From Nitrospira sp. (GTDB taxonomy: Bacteria; Nitrospirota; Nitrospiria; Nitrospirales; Nitrospiraceae), in assembly GCA_015709715.1 (NCBI GenBank), contig CP054184.1:2217001-2281000 (forward strand): 64,000 bases of DNA. The letters run 5' to 3'. This document shows positions 15,876-24,855 of the stretch, in pieces. How positions within the stretch are numbered: position 1 is the first letter of the stretch; each line of letters begins with the position of its first letter. The notes beneath the pieces are model-generated. The model saw only the letters and a list, made by a program, of their open reading frames with translations, did not search any database and was not told the DNA's origin. The translations under genes and the position numbers were made by a program.

Positions 15876-16217
15876 TCAAGCGCCGAGCAAACGGCGAGCC
15901 AGCAGGGACTGCATGTCCCGACGCCCATCGATGATGAGGTAGATGACGACTTGCCTGCCGATGACGCGGTAGATCACGCGGTAGGGCTTGAGCGCAGTCT
16001 GGCGGTACTCCTTGATGCCCAGTGCCATAAGTTCTTTTGGGTAGCTGCCACGTTCGGGGAACTGAGCCAGCCCCTCCACGACCACCATCAACCGGTCAAG
16101 CACGTCGTTGGCGTTGGCCACGCAGTCGAATTCAGCGATGTAATCGCAGATGGACTCCAGGTCCTGCTCCGCGCCCTGGGTGAGCAGAACCTCGTAGCGC
16201 TTCGGTCTGCTGACCAT
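15876..16217 (-). CDS. RelE/ParE-family toxin
   Basis: 113 residues with the compact RelE fold: EVLLTQGAEQDLESICDYIAE (helical hairpin), DRLMVVVEGLAQFPERGSYP, and the C-terminal strands YRQTALKPYRVIYRVIGRQVVIYLIIDGRRDMQSLL in which the YRVIY and DGRRD elements are family hallmarks. Its start shares one base with the stop of the antitoxin gene upstream (TGATG), so expression is coupled. ParE members poison gyrase and RelE members cleave mRNA; the sequence does not decide between them with certainty, though the ending is more like plasmid-type RelE/ParE stabilisation toxins. Associated with the decayed defence block. Confidence 0.9.
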   Translation of the reverse strand: MVSRPKRYEVLLTQGAEQDLESICDYIAEFDCVANANDVLDRLMVVVEGLAQFPERGSYPKELMALGIKEYRQTALKPYRVIYRVIGRQVVIYLIIDGRRDMQSLLARRLLGA

Positions 16218-16492
16218 CAGGCCGTGGTCCGCTTTGCGCGCAGACGCGCCACCACGCCGGCCATAGGCTTGACCCGGCCTGCCTCCACGTCCTGGCTGCC
16301 AAGGGCCAAAATCTTGAGCAGCGCCAACGTCTCCTGGGTTTCCTCAAAAGACGTGACATCCTGCAGCACGGCCTTGGCTTCGCCGTTTTGGGTGATGACC
16401 AGGGGTTCGCGCTGCTCGGCCAGATGCGTCAGCACTTCTGCAGCGTTGGCCTTGAGGTAGCTGATCGGTTTGACCTGCGAAGAATAGCGCAT
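16217..16492 (-). CDS. Phd/YefM-family antitoxin
   Basis: 91 residues from the ATG at 16492, chosen because AGGA lies 8 bases upstream; the frame begins earlier at 16513. The N-terminal DNA-binding domain has the Phd signature: VKPISYLKANAAEVLTHLAE, then PLVITQNGEAKAVLQDV. The C-terminal third (ALGSQDVEAGRVKPMAGVVARLR) is the toxin-binding arm. It should bind the RelE/ParE toxin encoded immediately downstream and repress the shared promoter. The TATGGACTAAATATAGT sequence just upstream (about 16513-16530) contains a partial dyad that could be the operator. Confidence 0.9.
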   Translation of the reverse strand: MRYSSQVKPISYLKANAAEVLTHLAEQREPLVITQNGEAKAVLQDVTSFEETQETLALLKILALGSQDVEAGRVKPMAGVVARLRAKRTTA

Positions 16493-16687
16493 GGCGTTGT
16501 TCCTGTGACCCAATATGGACTAAATATAGTCTTTATCCAGTCTGATCGCAACAGCGCTCGATCCATGCTCGATGCGGGCACGATCATCCTCGGTTTCGTA
16601 AAGCGGACATTCACCGGACTGCGGCTTTTGGAGTTCAGTCCTATCAAAGCCATCTCTTGATGGTTGGCAGGCAAGTTCGGGGTTCGT

Positions 16688-18016
16688 CTAATCTGCAGGG
16701 GATTGGGGCTTGAAACACGCACCCAGGCTGCCGCAGGACGGCAGCAACAGCCTCTTGTCGCGCAAACAAAACGGCAGTACCCACAGACGCAGTGCGGCAG
16801 ATTTTGGGAACTCGAATACGGGCAACGCCTGGGCGAAGGCATCCGTTTTGGGATAGATCAGCACCACGTCACCTTGGCCATCGAGATAGTTCTGGCCGTA
16901 GGCATACAGCTGATAGAAGTCGCCCTGATCCAGCTCGTACTTGCCTGAACGGTTGGCATTGAGGCTGTCGATCAATTTCCACTTGGTGTCCAACACCAGA
17001 CGGTTGTCGCCCGAATCCTGAACGAGTACATCGGGTTTGAGCAAGAACCAGTTCTGGCCTTGATGTCTGACCAGCGAGAACTGTCGTGCCTGCGCGCGCA
17101 GCGTGCAACCTGACCGTAGTTGCCGGGCCAGATGCTTGGCGACGAAGGCCTCGAACACGGTCTCCATTGGGAACAGCAGAGACGGTGCACGATGATCGCC
17201 GCTGCCGGTAAGCGGGGATTCACCCTGCAGAATCAAACGGGTCCAGGCCAGCGCCGCGTCGTAATGCGCCATGCCGCGATCGAGGCGCACCCGTCCGAAA
17301 TCTGTGTCTGGCCCATCCGATGTAGGAATATCGGCGAACACGAAACACAGCTCCCGTGCCAATTGCTGGTTGGCCTGCGAGGCCGTCCACGCTAGTGCGC
17401 ACCGCAGCGCCGCGTGCAGCAAGCGGTTTTCTGGTCGGTTGGGAGAAAATTCGTCGAATTCGGTAATGAAGCGGTCACGCCGACACAGGTTTTGCCGCAG
17501 GTGTGCGGCCATCTGCAGCTTGCCGCGCAGAGCAAACAGGTTGTCTTGCTGTTCACGGTAATCGCTGCGTAGGCCACGCTTGACGACGTGCTCAACGGCG
17601 CACAGAAACTCACTGATGAACACCTCCAGCAAGGGCATCCGTCGGGCCAGCAGCTTGGCGCTGTCAGTCTGGATGTGGCGGAAGCCACCCAGGCAGCTCA
17701 GCATCTCGACCAGCAGTTCTCTCGCCTCACTATAGCCACCCCCGATAGCCTTTCCGACCTTGGGCAAGACCTCGATCTGATAGCCATCCGGGGCGCGGAT
17801 CACGCCGACGAAGCTGGTGACTTGCACGACGCGACAACCACGGCGCTGGGCAAGGCGCAGCCACACAGCGTCACCTTTCTCAGCTGCCCGCAAGCACCGG
17901 TCCTCAAGCCACTGATACACCCTGTTCGGGATGAGATGTGCACCGTCGGCGCCCTTGATGCCCACACTGTTCCCCGTTAGCGTGTCGAACTCGTAGACCA
18001 TGATGTTGTTCATCAT
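16688..18016 (-). CDS. mcrC: McrC, nuclease subunit of McrBC modified-DNA restriction system
   Basis: 442 residues. McrC partners the McrB GTPase and carries the PD-(D/E)xK nuclease that cuts methylated DNA. The N-terminal half has the McrC signature RGLRSDYREQQDNLFALRGK and FDEFSPNRPENRLLHAAL (about residues 165-225); the nuclease core is KPDVLVQDSGDNRLVLDTKWKLID cut here into its key parts, KPDVLV and LDTKWK, with Asp and Lys of the active site near residue 350. The start MMNNIM at 18016 lies 11 bases after the mcrB stop. The gene itself looks intact, but mcrB upstream is interrupted, so the system is probably inactive unless the stop is suppressed. Confidence 0.92.
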   Translation of the reverse strand: MMNNIMVYEFDTLTGNSVGIKGADGAHLIPNRVYQWLEDRCLRAAEKGDAVWLRLAQRRGCRVVQVTSFVGVIRAPDGYQIEVLPKVGKAIGGGYSEARELLVEMLSCLGGFRHIQTDSAKLLARRMPLLEVFISEFLCAVEHVVKRGLRSDYREQQDNLFALRGKLQMAAHLRQNLCRRDRFITEFDEFSPNRPENRLLHAALRCALAWTASQANQQLARELCFVFADIPTSDGPDTDFGRVRLDRGMAHYDAALAWTRLILQGESPLTGSGDHRAPSLLFPMETVFEAFVAKHLARQLRSGCTLRAQARQFSLVRHQGQNWFLLKPDVLVQDSGDNRLVLDTKWKLIDSLNANRSGKYELDQGDFYQLYAYGQNYLDGQGDVVLIYPKTDAFAQALPVFEFPKSAALRLWVLPFCLRDKRLLLPSCGSLGACFKPQSPAD

Positions 18017-18027
18017 AGATCAACCGT

Positions 18028-20151
18028 TCAGGCCATCAGGGATTGATAGATACCAATGTAAGCAGCGGGACTGGAGAAGGCAGCAGGCTGCACCGAATAG
18101 CGTCGCTTGGCGGCGTAGCCGTTCAGGTCGTGGCTGCTGCCGAACAGACGAGTCAGGTCGTCCTCGTGATTGTCGCTCTCCCGTACGAACTGCGCCGCAT
18201 CAGGCTTCTGGTTGTCGCCCAGCACCAGCCGAATCTTGCGCCAGTCCTCGAAGAAGTATTCCTCCAGCAGCGGCAGGATGCGCTTGCGGAAGATCTCCGC
18301 CAATTTCTCGAAACGCGCCGGGCCGTCTGCCACGTCGCCCAGTGGGGTGAAATAGGCGTGACCAATGCAATGGTCGCGGTCGTACAGCGTCTCGATGCGC
18401 TCGTTGATCCGTCCCAGCATCCGGCGAATGTCGATAAGGTCTACCTCCGTGGTCACCACCAGCCCGGCCAGCGGCGCACTGTGCGGCTCGCCGGGTAGCT
18501 TTTCGGCACAGGTGTCGGGCAGCAGCGGCACGAAGTCGAAGCGGCGGCGCAAGGCCATATCCAGCAAGGCCAGCGAGCGATCTGCCGTGTTCATCGTGCC
18601 AATGATGTCCACGTTGGCTGGCACCGAAAACTTCTCGCCCGAATACGCCAGCGTCAATTCCAACGGCGGCATGTTGCCATCGAGCGGGTCACGTTTGTCG
18701 GGCTCGATCAGGGTGATCAGCTCGCCAAAGATCTTGCTGATGTTGCCCCGGTTGATCTCGTCGATGACCATGGCAAAACGTTGTTCGGGCGACTAGCGTG
18801 CCTTGCGGCACAGCTCCTTGAAGGCGCCGGGACGGATTTGGTAGGCCACTTCGCCGGCCTCCTCATCACCCTGCAGCACTGGGCGCAGGCCCTCGACAAA
18901 CTCTTCATAGCCATATGATTGATGGAAGGTGACAAAGCTGTAACGCTGCTGCTCGTAGTCCCGTTTGAGCAGCTGCATCAGTCTATAGGTTTTACCGGTT
19001 CCCGGCGGACCGTAGTAGATGCGGTTGACGCAGGTGGCAACGGGCTGATTAGCCCCAGTCTGGGCCGAAGCGGTTGCAGACAGTGGCTTGCTGGCACTAT
19101 CTGCACGAGCCTCCTCGATGGGCTCGCCAGACAATGCAGCCAGCTCCGCCAGGTCGGCGTCGAAGAAGGGCTTGAGCAAGGTGGATTCAAATTCCGGCAG
19201 GTCGTGCGGGGGTACTTGTTTGAATGTGGAGCGGTAGTTGGGCGTCCATCCCTTCTGGCCGCCTTGATAACCTCCCTGCTTGATGGCCCGCTTCAGTACT
19301 CGATAGCGGCGCTGCAGCCAGCCGTCACCCTTGTCGCTGGGGTCGGATGCGGAGATGAACTGGCCAACCAGCAGTAGGCTTTCGTTACCATGGCACAGGT
19401 AAAACAGATCGCCTACAGAAGCTTCCTGAAAATCTTTTCCCTGGCCCTTTGCCGTTTCGCCGTGCATCACACCCAATTCGGCTTGCAGGTAATGCTGTCG
19501 TTCGTCCGCAGAAAAATCGTTCAGCCCGTGCGAGAGCTTCCAGATTGGCAGATTTTTCTTGCTCCACGCATCCCATACCTGCCGCCCAAATTCCAGGATG
19601 CCCAATTCGGTAGGCCGTTTTGCCAGCGTCGCCTCTTGCAGCACTGCCATGCTCTGGTTCGCGGTGCCGCCCACATAGACGGCGAGCGGCGCGCGCTTGA
19701 AGATGTCCACGATCACCGGAGCCTGCCGATTCTGGTAATGGAAGGCGATCTTCCATTTGAAGGCCTCACCCAGATGCTTGAAAGACTCGATGCCTTCCAG
19801 ATCGCCTTTCTCGGCCAAGTCCGCCACCTGGGCCACGTAGTTGCGCACCTTCTCGAAGGCTTCCGTGGAGGTCGCGCCCAGGGACGAATACCAACCGTGG
19901 GTGTCGGAGTAGCTGAGCTTGGCATCCGATACCTTGCCTTCGGTGTCCTTGCGTGAGAAGACGCCGAATTTGAACGAGGACCCACCCCAAATGCTGCCCA
20001 ATTTGTCGAGCCGTGATTCGATCCAGTGGGTAAAGCTGTCCTTTGAACCCACTTGGGTGTATTCGTCCAACGTCATCGTGGCCAACCGCGCGTGTGGCCA
20101 GACGGTCAGGAATTCATCCCACAGGGCGTACATTTGCTGGAAATCGCTCAT
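18028..20151 (-). pseudogene. mcrB: McrB GTPase subunit with a single in-frame amber stop
   Basis: The frame from 20151 (ribosome site GGGAGA) runs 452 codons to TAG at 18793-18795 and then continues in the same frame to 18028 with no shift, 708 codons in all. Before the stop are an N-terminal DNA-recognition region including an EVE/YTH-like piece (VGDLFYLCHGNESLLLVGQF) and Walker A YYGPPGTGKTYRLMQLL. After it are Walker B VIDEINRGNISKIFGEL and the McrB GTPase signature GTMNTADRSLALLDMALRRR. So both halves of the AAA+ domain are excellent, separated only by the amber in CRKAR-stop-SPEQRFAMVIDE. One base change (for example CAG to TAG) explains it. Without readthrough the first product lacks Walker B and the second lacks Walker A. 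Confidence 0.88.
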
Positions 20152-20295
20152 GGTGTGATCTCCCTAGCAGCAGTGAACATTATCTCGGCAAACCGGAGCA
20201 CTGCCTTTGACGCAAACGGGCGCCAGTCTATCAAAGGGAGACTTCAGCAGCCAGCCCGAAAGAGGCGAGGGGAGCCTCTCCACTGGACCTTGTGA

Positions 20296-21726
20296 TCATC
20301 GGCACGTCGATACGTCTTGAACCAGCACGGATCGCATTCCCGATGCCCGGCTGCCAACCGCAATTGCCAGCGCGACAAGGATCAGCAGTCCCGCAATGGC
20401 GAACGTGGCTCGCATCCCCGTCGCGACGGCTTCGGGAGGGGCCGTGGTGATATCGGGCACCCCCGACGCGAAAGTGAACAGGGCACCCATGACGGATGCG
20501 CCGGTGATGAGCCCGAGGTTACGCGAGAGGTTGAGCAGGCCGGAGATCACGCCCCGCTGGTCGGGATGAATGTCCATCATCACCGCCGTGTTGTTGGCCG
20601 TCTGGAACAGCGCATAGCCGACCGTGATGACGACGATGGGGGCGATGTAGCCGACAATCCCCCATGCCGTCGGCAGCATGGAGAGCATGAAGCAACCGGC
20701 CGCGAGACTGATCAGCCCCACGACGGTCATGCGATGAGTGCCGAAATCGTCTGCCAGCCGCCCAGCCGGTACCCCAGCCAGCGCGGCGAAGAGGGGACCG
20801 ATCGACAACACCAGCCCCAAACGAACCGCGCTCAGCCCGAGCGTTTGCGAGAGATAGAAGGGCCCGACCACGAGGGTCGCCATCATCACGGTCGAGACGA
20901 GCAGGCTCATGGAGAGACTTGCGCTCAATAACACATTGCGGAACAGCGTCAACCGGATCAACGGTGAACCGGCCCGTCCCTCGGCGACGATGAAGAGGCC
21001 GATGCCGAGCAGGGCCGTCACCAGCAGCCCCATGTTGCGTGTTCCAAAGTTGCCGCGCCCAACCGTCATCGCTAGGGCATAGGCCGCGAGCGTCACCGCC
21101 AGCAGGAGGGTACCCACATAGTCGAACCCAGGCTGTTCCGGCTTCTGCCGATGCTCATCGACCGGGAGGTAGCGATGGATGAGCACCAGAATGGTGAGGC
21201 CCAGCGGCACATTGATGAGAAAAATAGCCCGCCAGCCAAGTGCTGAAATCAGCAGGCCACCGAGGGAAGGGCCCAGTGCGGTACCGGCTGCGGACATCGT
21301 GCCAAGCAGCCCCATCGCACTGCCGACCCTGGCTTTGGGCACCGTGTCACCGACAAAGGCCATAGTCAGGGCCATCATAATGGCGGCCCCGAGCCCCTGC
21401 GCTGCTCGGGCGACGATGAGCAGCCACAACGTGGGTGCGCTTCCGCAGAGCGCGGAAGCCACGGTGAACAAGGCGACGCCCACCATCAGCAGTCGCCGAC
21501 GCCCCATGATGTCGCCGAGCCGTCCGACGCTGACGATCATGGTCGTAATGGCGACGAGATAGGCGAGCACGACCCATTGCACCTGCTGAAAGGAGGCGCC
21601 GAACGCCTGCGCCAAGGTCGGCAAGCTCACGTTCGCAATGCTCGTCCCAATCGAGGACAGCAACACGGACAAGGACAGGCTGGCGAGAATCCATCGAACC
21701 GAAGCCGTTTGCGCTCTGTCCACCAC
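20296..21726 (-). CDS. MFS drug efflux transporter, DHA2 (14-TMS) family
   Basis: 476 residues, hydrophobic throughout with 14 predicted membrane segments. Family motifs: SIANVSLPTLAQAF in TM1, VSVGRLGDIMGRRRLL (loop 2-3, the GxxxDxxGRR motif), VARAAQGLGAAIMM, and the antiporter motif C region GTALGPSLGGLLI in TM5. It probably exports amphipathic compounds in exchange for protons. The start is GTG sharing one base with the stop of the thiopurine methyltransferase gene, so both are in one operon divergent from a LysR regulator, a common arrangement for an inducible detoxification unit. Confidence 0.9.
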   Translation of the reverse strand: MVDRAQTASVRWILASLSLSVLLSSIGTSIANVSLPTLAQAFGASFQQVQWVVLAYLVAITTMIVSVGRLGDIMGRRRLLMVGVALFTVASALCGSAPTLWLLIVARAAQGLGAAIMMALTMAFVGDTVPKARVGSAMGLLGTMSAAGTALGPSLGGLLISALGWRAIFLINVPLGLTILVLIHRYLPVDEHRQKPEQPGFDYVGTLLLAVTLAAYALAMTVGRGNFGTRNMGLLVTALLGIGLFIVAEGRAGSPLIRLTLFRNVLLSASLSMSLLVSTVMMATLVVGPFYLSQTLGLSAVRLGLVLSIGPLFAALAGVPAGRLADDFGTHRMTVVGLISLAAGCFMLSMLPTAWGIVGYIAPIVVITVGYALFQTANNTAVMMDIHPDQRGVISGLLNLSRNLGLITGASVMGALFTFASGVPDITTAPPEAVATGMRATFAIAGLLILVALAIAVGSRASGMRSVLVQDVSTCR

Positions 21727-22370
21727 TAGCGTCCTCCTTTTCTCAGCACATACATGCGTTCTGTGGCCGGGCAGCGTCCTTTGAGGCCACCGGGGACATC
21801 GAGGCTGGCCAGGACCGTGATGTCATATTGCCGACCATAGTGCTGTCGGATCTCCTCTTCGCCGACCGAGAAGGGCGGGCCCTCCATCATCCGCTGGTCA
21901 TACTCAAAGGAGATGAGCAGTTGCGGCGCATGCGCGGTGAGCGTCGCGAGATGAGCCGCGTATCGACCGCGCATCGGTGGCGGGAGGGCGACTAACGCCG
22001 CTCGATCGTAGATCGCGTCCACCGGACCCAGCTGCCCAAGCGTCACCTCAAAGATGTCGCCCACGAAAATGTCGAGCTGCGGGGCACGGTAATGATCGAG
22101 TCTGCCGACTCTGGTGATCACCGGTATCAGGCCGAGTTCCGCGAACAATTGCTCGATGGCGATGGCACTCAATTCCGCCCCGGCCACCCGATAGCCGCGA
22201 GACAGCAACCACCCGATATCGAGCGTCTTGCCGCACAACGGCAGGAACATACGGCAGCCCTTCGCCAGCGACAGTGCATCGACATATTTCACGAGCAGCG
22301 GATTGGCTTCACTCTTGTGAAAACCGATTTCATTGCTTGCCCACCGATCATGCCAAAACTGTGGCTCCAT
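21726..22370 (-). CDS. tpm: Thiopurine S-methyltransferase family protein
   Basis: 214 residues from the ATG at 22370 (GGAGG upstream); the longer frame from 22505 has no support. The N-terminus MEPQFWHDRWASNEIGFHKS is diagnostic for bacterial TPMT, followed by the SAM-binding LPLCGKTLDIGWLLSRGYRV (about residues 44-63), AGAELSAIAIEQLF, and IYDRAALVALPPPMRGRYA. In bacteria the enzyme methylates selenium and tellurium oxyanions or thiol compounds and is linked to tellurite resistance. It overlaps the MFS gene downstream by one base. A role in metalloid detoxification together with that transporter is plausible but unproven. Confidence 0.92.
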   Translation of the reverse strand: MEPQFWHDRWASNEIGFHKSEANPLLVKYVDALSLAKGCRMFLPLCGKTLDIGWLLSRGYRVAGAELSAIAIEQLFAELGLIPVITRVGRLDHYRAPQLDIFVGDIFEVTLGQLGPVDAIYDRAALVALPPPMRGRYAAHLATLTAHAPQLLISFEYDQRMMEGPPFSVGEEEIRQHYGRQYDITVLASLDVPGGLKGRCPATERMYVLRKGGR

Positions 22371-22511
22371 GCTCCCTAACCTCCCGTAAGAGATGAACAA
22401 CAACCGTGCGGCCATCTTACGCCGTTGTCTCACATGGCGGAACACGCAGCCCGTGCATTGTATGCGTGCATAGGACGCCACATCATGACGAGGCCGTGCT
22501 ATCATCCCGCC

Positions 22512-23414
22512 ATGCCTCGGCCGGATCTCAACCTCCTGGTGACGCTCGATGTGCTGCTGGCGGAAGGCAGCGTGGCTCGCGCCGCCCGACGGTTACGGCT
22601 GAGCCCGTCGGCTATGAGCCGCGCGCTCGCGCGACTGCGCACGACGACCGGCGATCCGCTATTGGTCCGGGCCGGACGCGGTCTCGTCCCGACGCCACGA
22701 GCGCTCGAACTCCGGGAGCGAGTCGGTCATCTCGTGCAGGAAGCGGAAGCGGTGTTACGCCCGGCGGAGCAGCTCCATCTCAACGTGCTCGTCAGAACGT
22801 TCACCCTGCGGACCAGCGAAGGCTTTGTGGAAAATTTCGGGCCGGCCCTCATTGCCCGTATCGGCTTGGAGGCGCCCGGCGTCCGGCTGCGTTTCCTACA
22901 GAAGCCGGATAAAGACAGTGCTCCCCTACGCACCGGAGCCGTCGATCTGGAAACCGGCGTTGTTGAGCAGACGACGGCTCAGGAGTTTCGTGTGCAGGCC
23001 CTGTTCAACGACCGGTTCATCGGCGTCGTCCGAATGGGGCACCCGCTGACCAAGGACAAGGTCACGCCTTCCCGATATGCGGCGGGCGGGCACGTTGCTG
23101 TCTCTCGGGAAGGCCTGAAACAGGGCCCCATTGATGATGCCTTGAAGCAGATAGGACTGGAGAGGGAGATTGTGGCGGTCGTCGCTGGGTTCGCCACGGC
23201 CGTGGCGCTGGCCCGCGCTTCCGACCTGATCGTCACCGTCCCCGAACGACATACCGGCATCTTACGAACCGGCATGCATAGCTTCGCCCTCCCGATCTCG
23301 ACGCCGGAGTTCACGGTGTCGTTGCTTTGGCACCCACGGCTCGATGCCGATCCCGCCCATCGCTGGCTACGCGGCTGCGTTCGGGAGGTGTGTACGCAGC
23401 ACCCGAACGCTTAG
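22512..23414 (+). CDS. LysR-family transcriptional regulator
   Basis: 300 residues. The N-terminal winged HTH is PDLNLLVTLDVLLAEGSVAR...LRLSPSAMSRALARLR, then the linker helix, and a C-terminal periplasmic-binding-like effector domain (FTLRTSEGFVENFGPALIA...). The start at 22512 is preferred because it places the HTH at the normal distance from the N-terminus; no good ribosome site is visible for it or for the ATG at 22485. Divergent from tpm and the MFS gene with about 140 bases between, so it very likely regulates them. The ligand is unknown. Confidence 0.88.
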   Translation: MPRPDLNLLVTLDVLLAEGSVARAARRLRLSPSAMSRALARLRTTTGDPLLVRAGRGLVPTPRALELRERVGHLVQEAEAVLRPAEQLHLNVLVRTFTLRTSEGFVENFGPALIARIGLEAPGVRLRFLQKPDKDSAPLRTGAVDLETGVVEQTTAQEFRVQALFNDRFIGVVRMGHPLTKDKVTPSRYAAGGHVAVSREGLKQGPIDDALKQIGLEREIVAVVAGFATAVALARASDLIVTVPERHTGILRTGMHSFALPISTPEFTVSLLWHPRLDADPAHRWLRGCVREVCTQHPNA

Positions 23415-23426
23415 AGCGTTCGGGCA

Positions 23427-23458
23427 AGAAAAAAGGGCTCGGAGAGTCTCCGAGCCCT
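23427..23458 (-). terminator. Intrinsic terminator of tmRNA
   Basis: On the minus strand GGGCTCGGAGACTCTCCGAGCCC forms a 10-base stem (23435-23457) followed directly by TTTTTTCTT, a textbook rho-independent terminator for ssrA. A second inverted repeat, CCCGAACGCT / AGCGTTCGGG at 23402-23424, lies just beyond and spans the LysR stop codon; it may serve the convergent LysR gene. Confidence 0.9.
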
Positions 23459-23464
23459 TGAATT

Positions 23465-23816
23465 TGGTGGAGGCGAGGGGAGTTGAACCCCTGTCCGAAG
23501 ATCGTCGGCACATCGCGTCTACATGTGTAGCCGATTCTTTAAGCTTCGCAGCGACCCACGCCTATCGGCCGGCTTAGAATCACCGCTAGCCCAGTATTGT
23601 CTCGCCCCATGCCGCTGAGCACTGGCGTGGGACCAGCCCGCTGCATCGCGCCGTTCCACCCCCGCGGGCCTCAGATGGAACGACGTCTCAGCCTAAATTA
23701 GGCTGCGAGTGCCAGTTCTTGATTGGCAGTTGCGTTTTTCCCGGAATTTTACGAGTTCCCGAGATCTCGACATGCGACGATGGCGTCAATATCCCCGTCG
23801 AAACCGGTCGCCCCCC
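23465..23816 (-). ncRNA. ssrA: Transfer-messenger RNA (tmRNA)
   Basis: About 352 nt. The 5' end GGGGGCGACCGGTTTCGACG and the 3' end with TTGAACCCC (T arm, written on the plus strand as GGGGAGTTGAACCCCTG) and terminal CCA are the tRNA-like part. The tag reading frame on the minus strand is GKNATANQELALAA followed by TAA, ending in the ALAA degradation signal recognised by ClpXP. The exact resume codon (GGG or a neighbouring one) is inferred. CCA is encoded. It rescues stalled ribosomes together with SmpB. A strong terminator follows. The short ORFs drawn over this stretch are not genes. Confidence 0.96.
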
Positions 23817-23884
23817 TTCGGTCGGATGTTGAAAAAGGCTTCTGGCTATTCGCATCTTTCTAGATGCTCATCATACAGCACGGG

Positions 23885-24838
23885 TCAAGGGGATGCCAGG
23901 GGAGGGATGGGGCGCCGCTCCACCGGATAGTTCCGCTCCCGCCAGGCGTCGAGGCCGCCTTCCAGCGGGCGGACGCGATGGATTCCCTTCTTCTTCAAGA
24001 GGAACGCCGTGCGGGCACTGGACACTTCGTTGGGGCAGGTGCAGTAGAGCACGATGTCGCGGTCGCGCGGGATTTCTTGATGGCGATGCTCGATTTCCTC
24101 CAAGGTAAAATTGATGGCGCCGGGAATGCTGTCCGGATCGAGTTGCACGGACAGGGGATGCCGCACATCCACCACGCTGATCGCCTCGCCCGCATCCAGC
24201 CGCTGCTTGAGTTCCTCCACGGAAATCTTCGACATGCGGAGGTGCCGCAAGAATTTCTGCCGGTGATAGACCTTGTAGCCGATGAACCCTGTGAGGCCGA
24301 CGACCGAGAGCGTGAGCAGCAGACCACCGGCCTGGTCGAACAGGCCGACCAGTTGTTCGAATTGATTGCTGAAGAGGGCCCCGACTCCGGCACTCACACC
24401 GGCCCAGATGAGGGTGCCGGCCACGTCGTAGAGCGTAAACATGAGGGCGCTCATACCGACGATCCCGGCCAGCGGGGGCGCCACGGTGCTGAAGCCGGGG
24501 ATGAACTTGGCGAGCAGCAGCGCGCGTGGCCCGTTCCGATGAAAGAGATTCTCCGTGTCCCGCACGCAAGAGTCCGGCTCCAGCGACAGCCGGCAGAGGA
24601 ATCCCAGCACCCTCCCCCCCTTGTGACGCCCCAGATAGTACCAGGCCAAGTCCGGCGGCAACGAAGCGGCTACCGGCACGAAGAGCGCAGTCGCCACCGA
24701 CATTTTGCCGGCCCCCACGAGGGCCCCGGCGGCGATCAGCAGCGGGATGGCCGGAATGGGAAAGCCGATCTGCTCGGCAAAGATCACCCAGAAGAGCACC
24801 GACACCCCATGGTCGGCGAGGAATTGAAAGGTATCCAT
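23885..24838 (-). CDS. DedA/SNARE-associated membrane protein fused to a rhodanese domain
   Basis: 317 residues from the ATG at 24838, with GAGGAG upstream. Residues 1-200 are a DedA-family membrane domain (FWVIFAEQIGFPIPAIPLL, the conserved basic loop FIPGFSTVAPPLAGI, and several more membrane segments), implicated in lipid-carrier recycling and envelope proton-motive homeostasis. Residues about 215-310 are a rhodanese domain (ISVVDVRHPLSVQLDPDSIP and LYCTCPNEVSSARTAFLL, with the catalytic loop Cys). The rhodanese part is on the cytoplasmic side if topology follows DedA relatives. This fusion is known in some bacteria; its job is not established. The BT1-like transporter gene lies 17 bases upstream. 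Confidence 0.92.
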   Translation of the reverse strand: MDTFQFLADHGVSVLFWVIFAEQIGFPIPAIPLLIAAGALVGAGKMSVATALFVPVAASLPPDLAWYYLGRHKGGRVLGFLCRLSLEPDSCVRDTENLFHRNGPRALLLAKFIPGFSTVAPPLAGIVGMSALMFTLYDVAGTLIWAGVSAGVGALFSNQFEQLVGLFDQAGGLLLTLSVVGLTGFIGYKVYHRQKFLRHLRMSKISVEELKQRLDAGEAISVVDVRHPLSVQLDPDSIPGAINFTLEEIEHRHQEIPRDRDIVLYCTCPNEVSSARTAFLLKKKGIHRVRPLEGGLDAWRERNYPVERRPIPPLASP

Positions 24839-24855
24839 CGCTCTCCTCTCCGGAT

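Noticed and set aside
14492-20151. An active defence island
   Set aside because: The R-M genes are fragments and mcrB has a stop; only the toxin-antitoxin pair and mcrC look intact. No integrase or direct repeats were seen at the borders.
23344-23577. Plus-strand ORF of 77 codons over the end of the LysR gene and the tmRNA
   Set aside because: It is the tRNA-like end of tmRNA read on the wrong strand; not coding.
23465-23890. tmRNA 3' end as an integration site for a mobile element
   Set aside because: No integrase, no repeat of the 3' end of ssrA, and ordinary genes on both sides.
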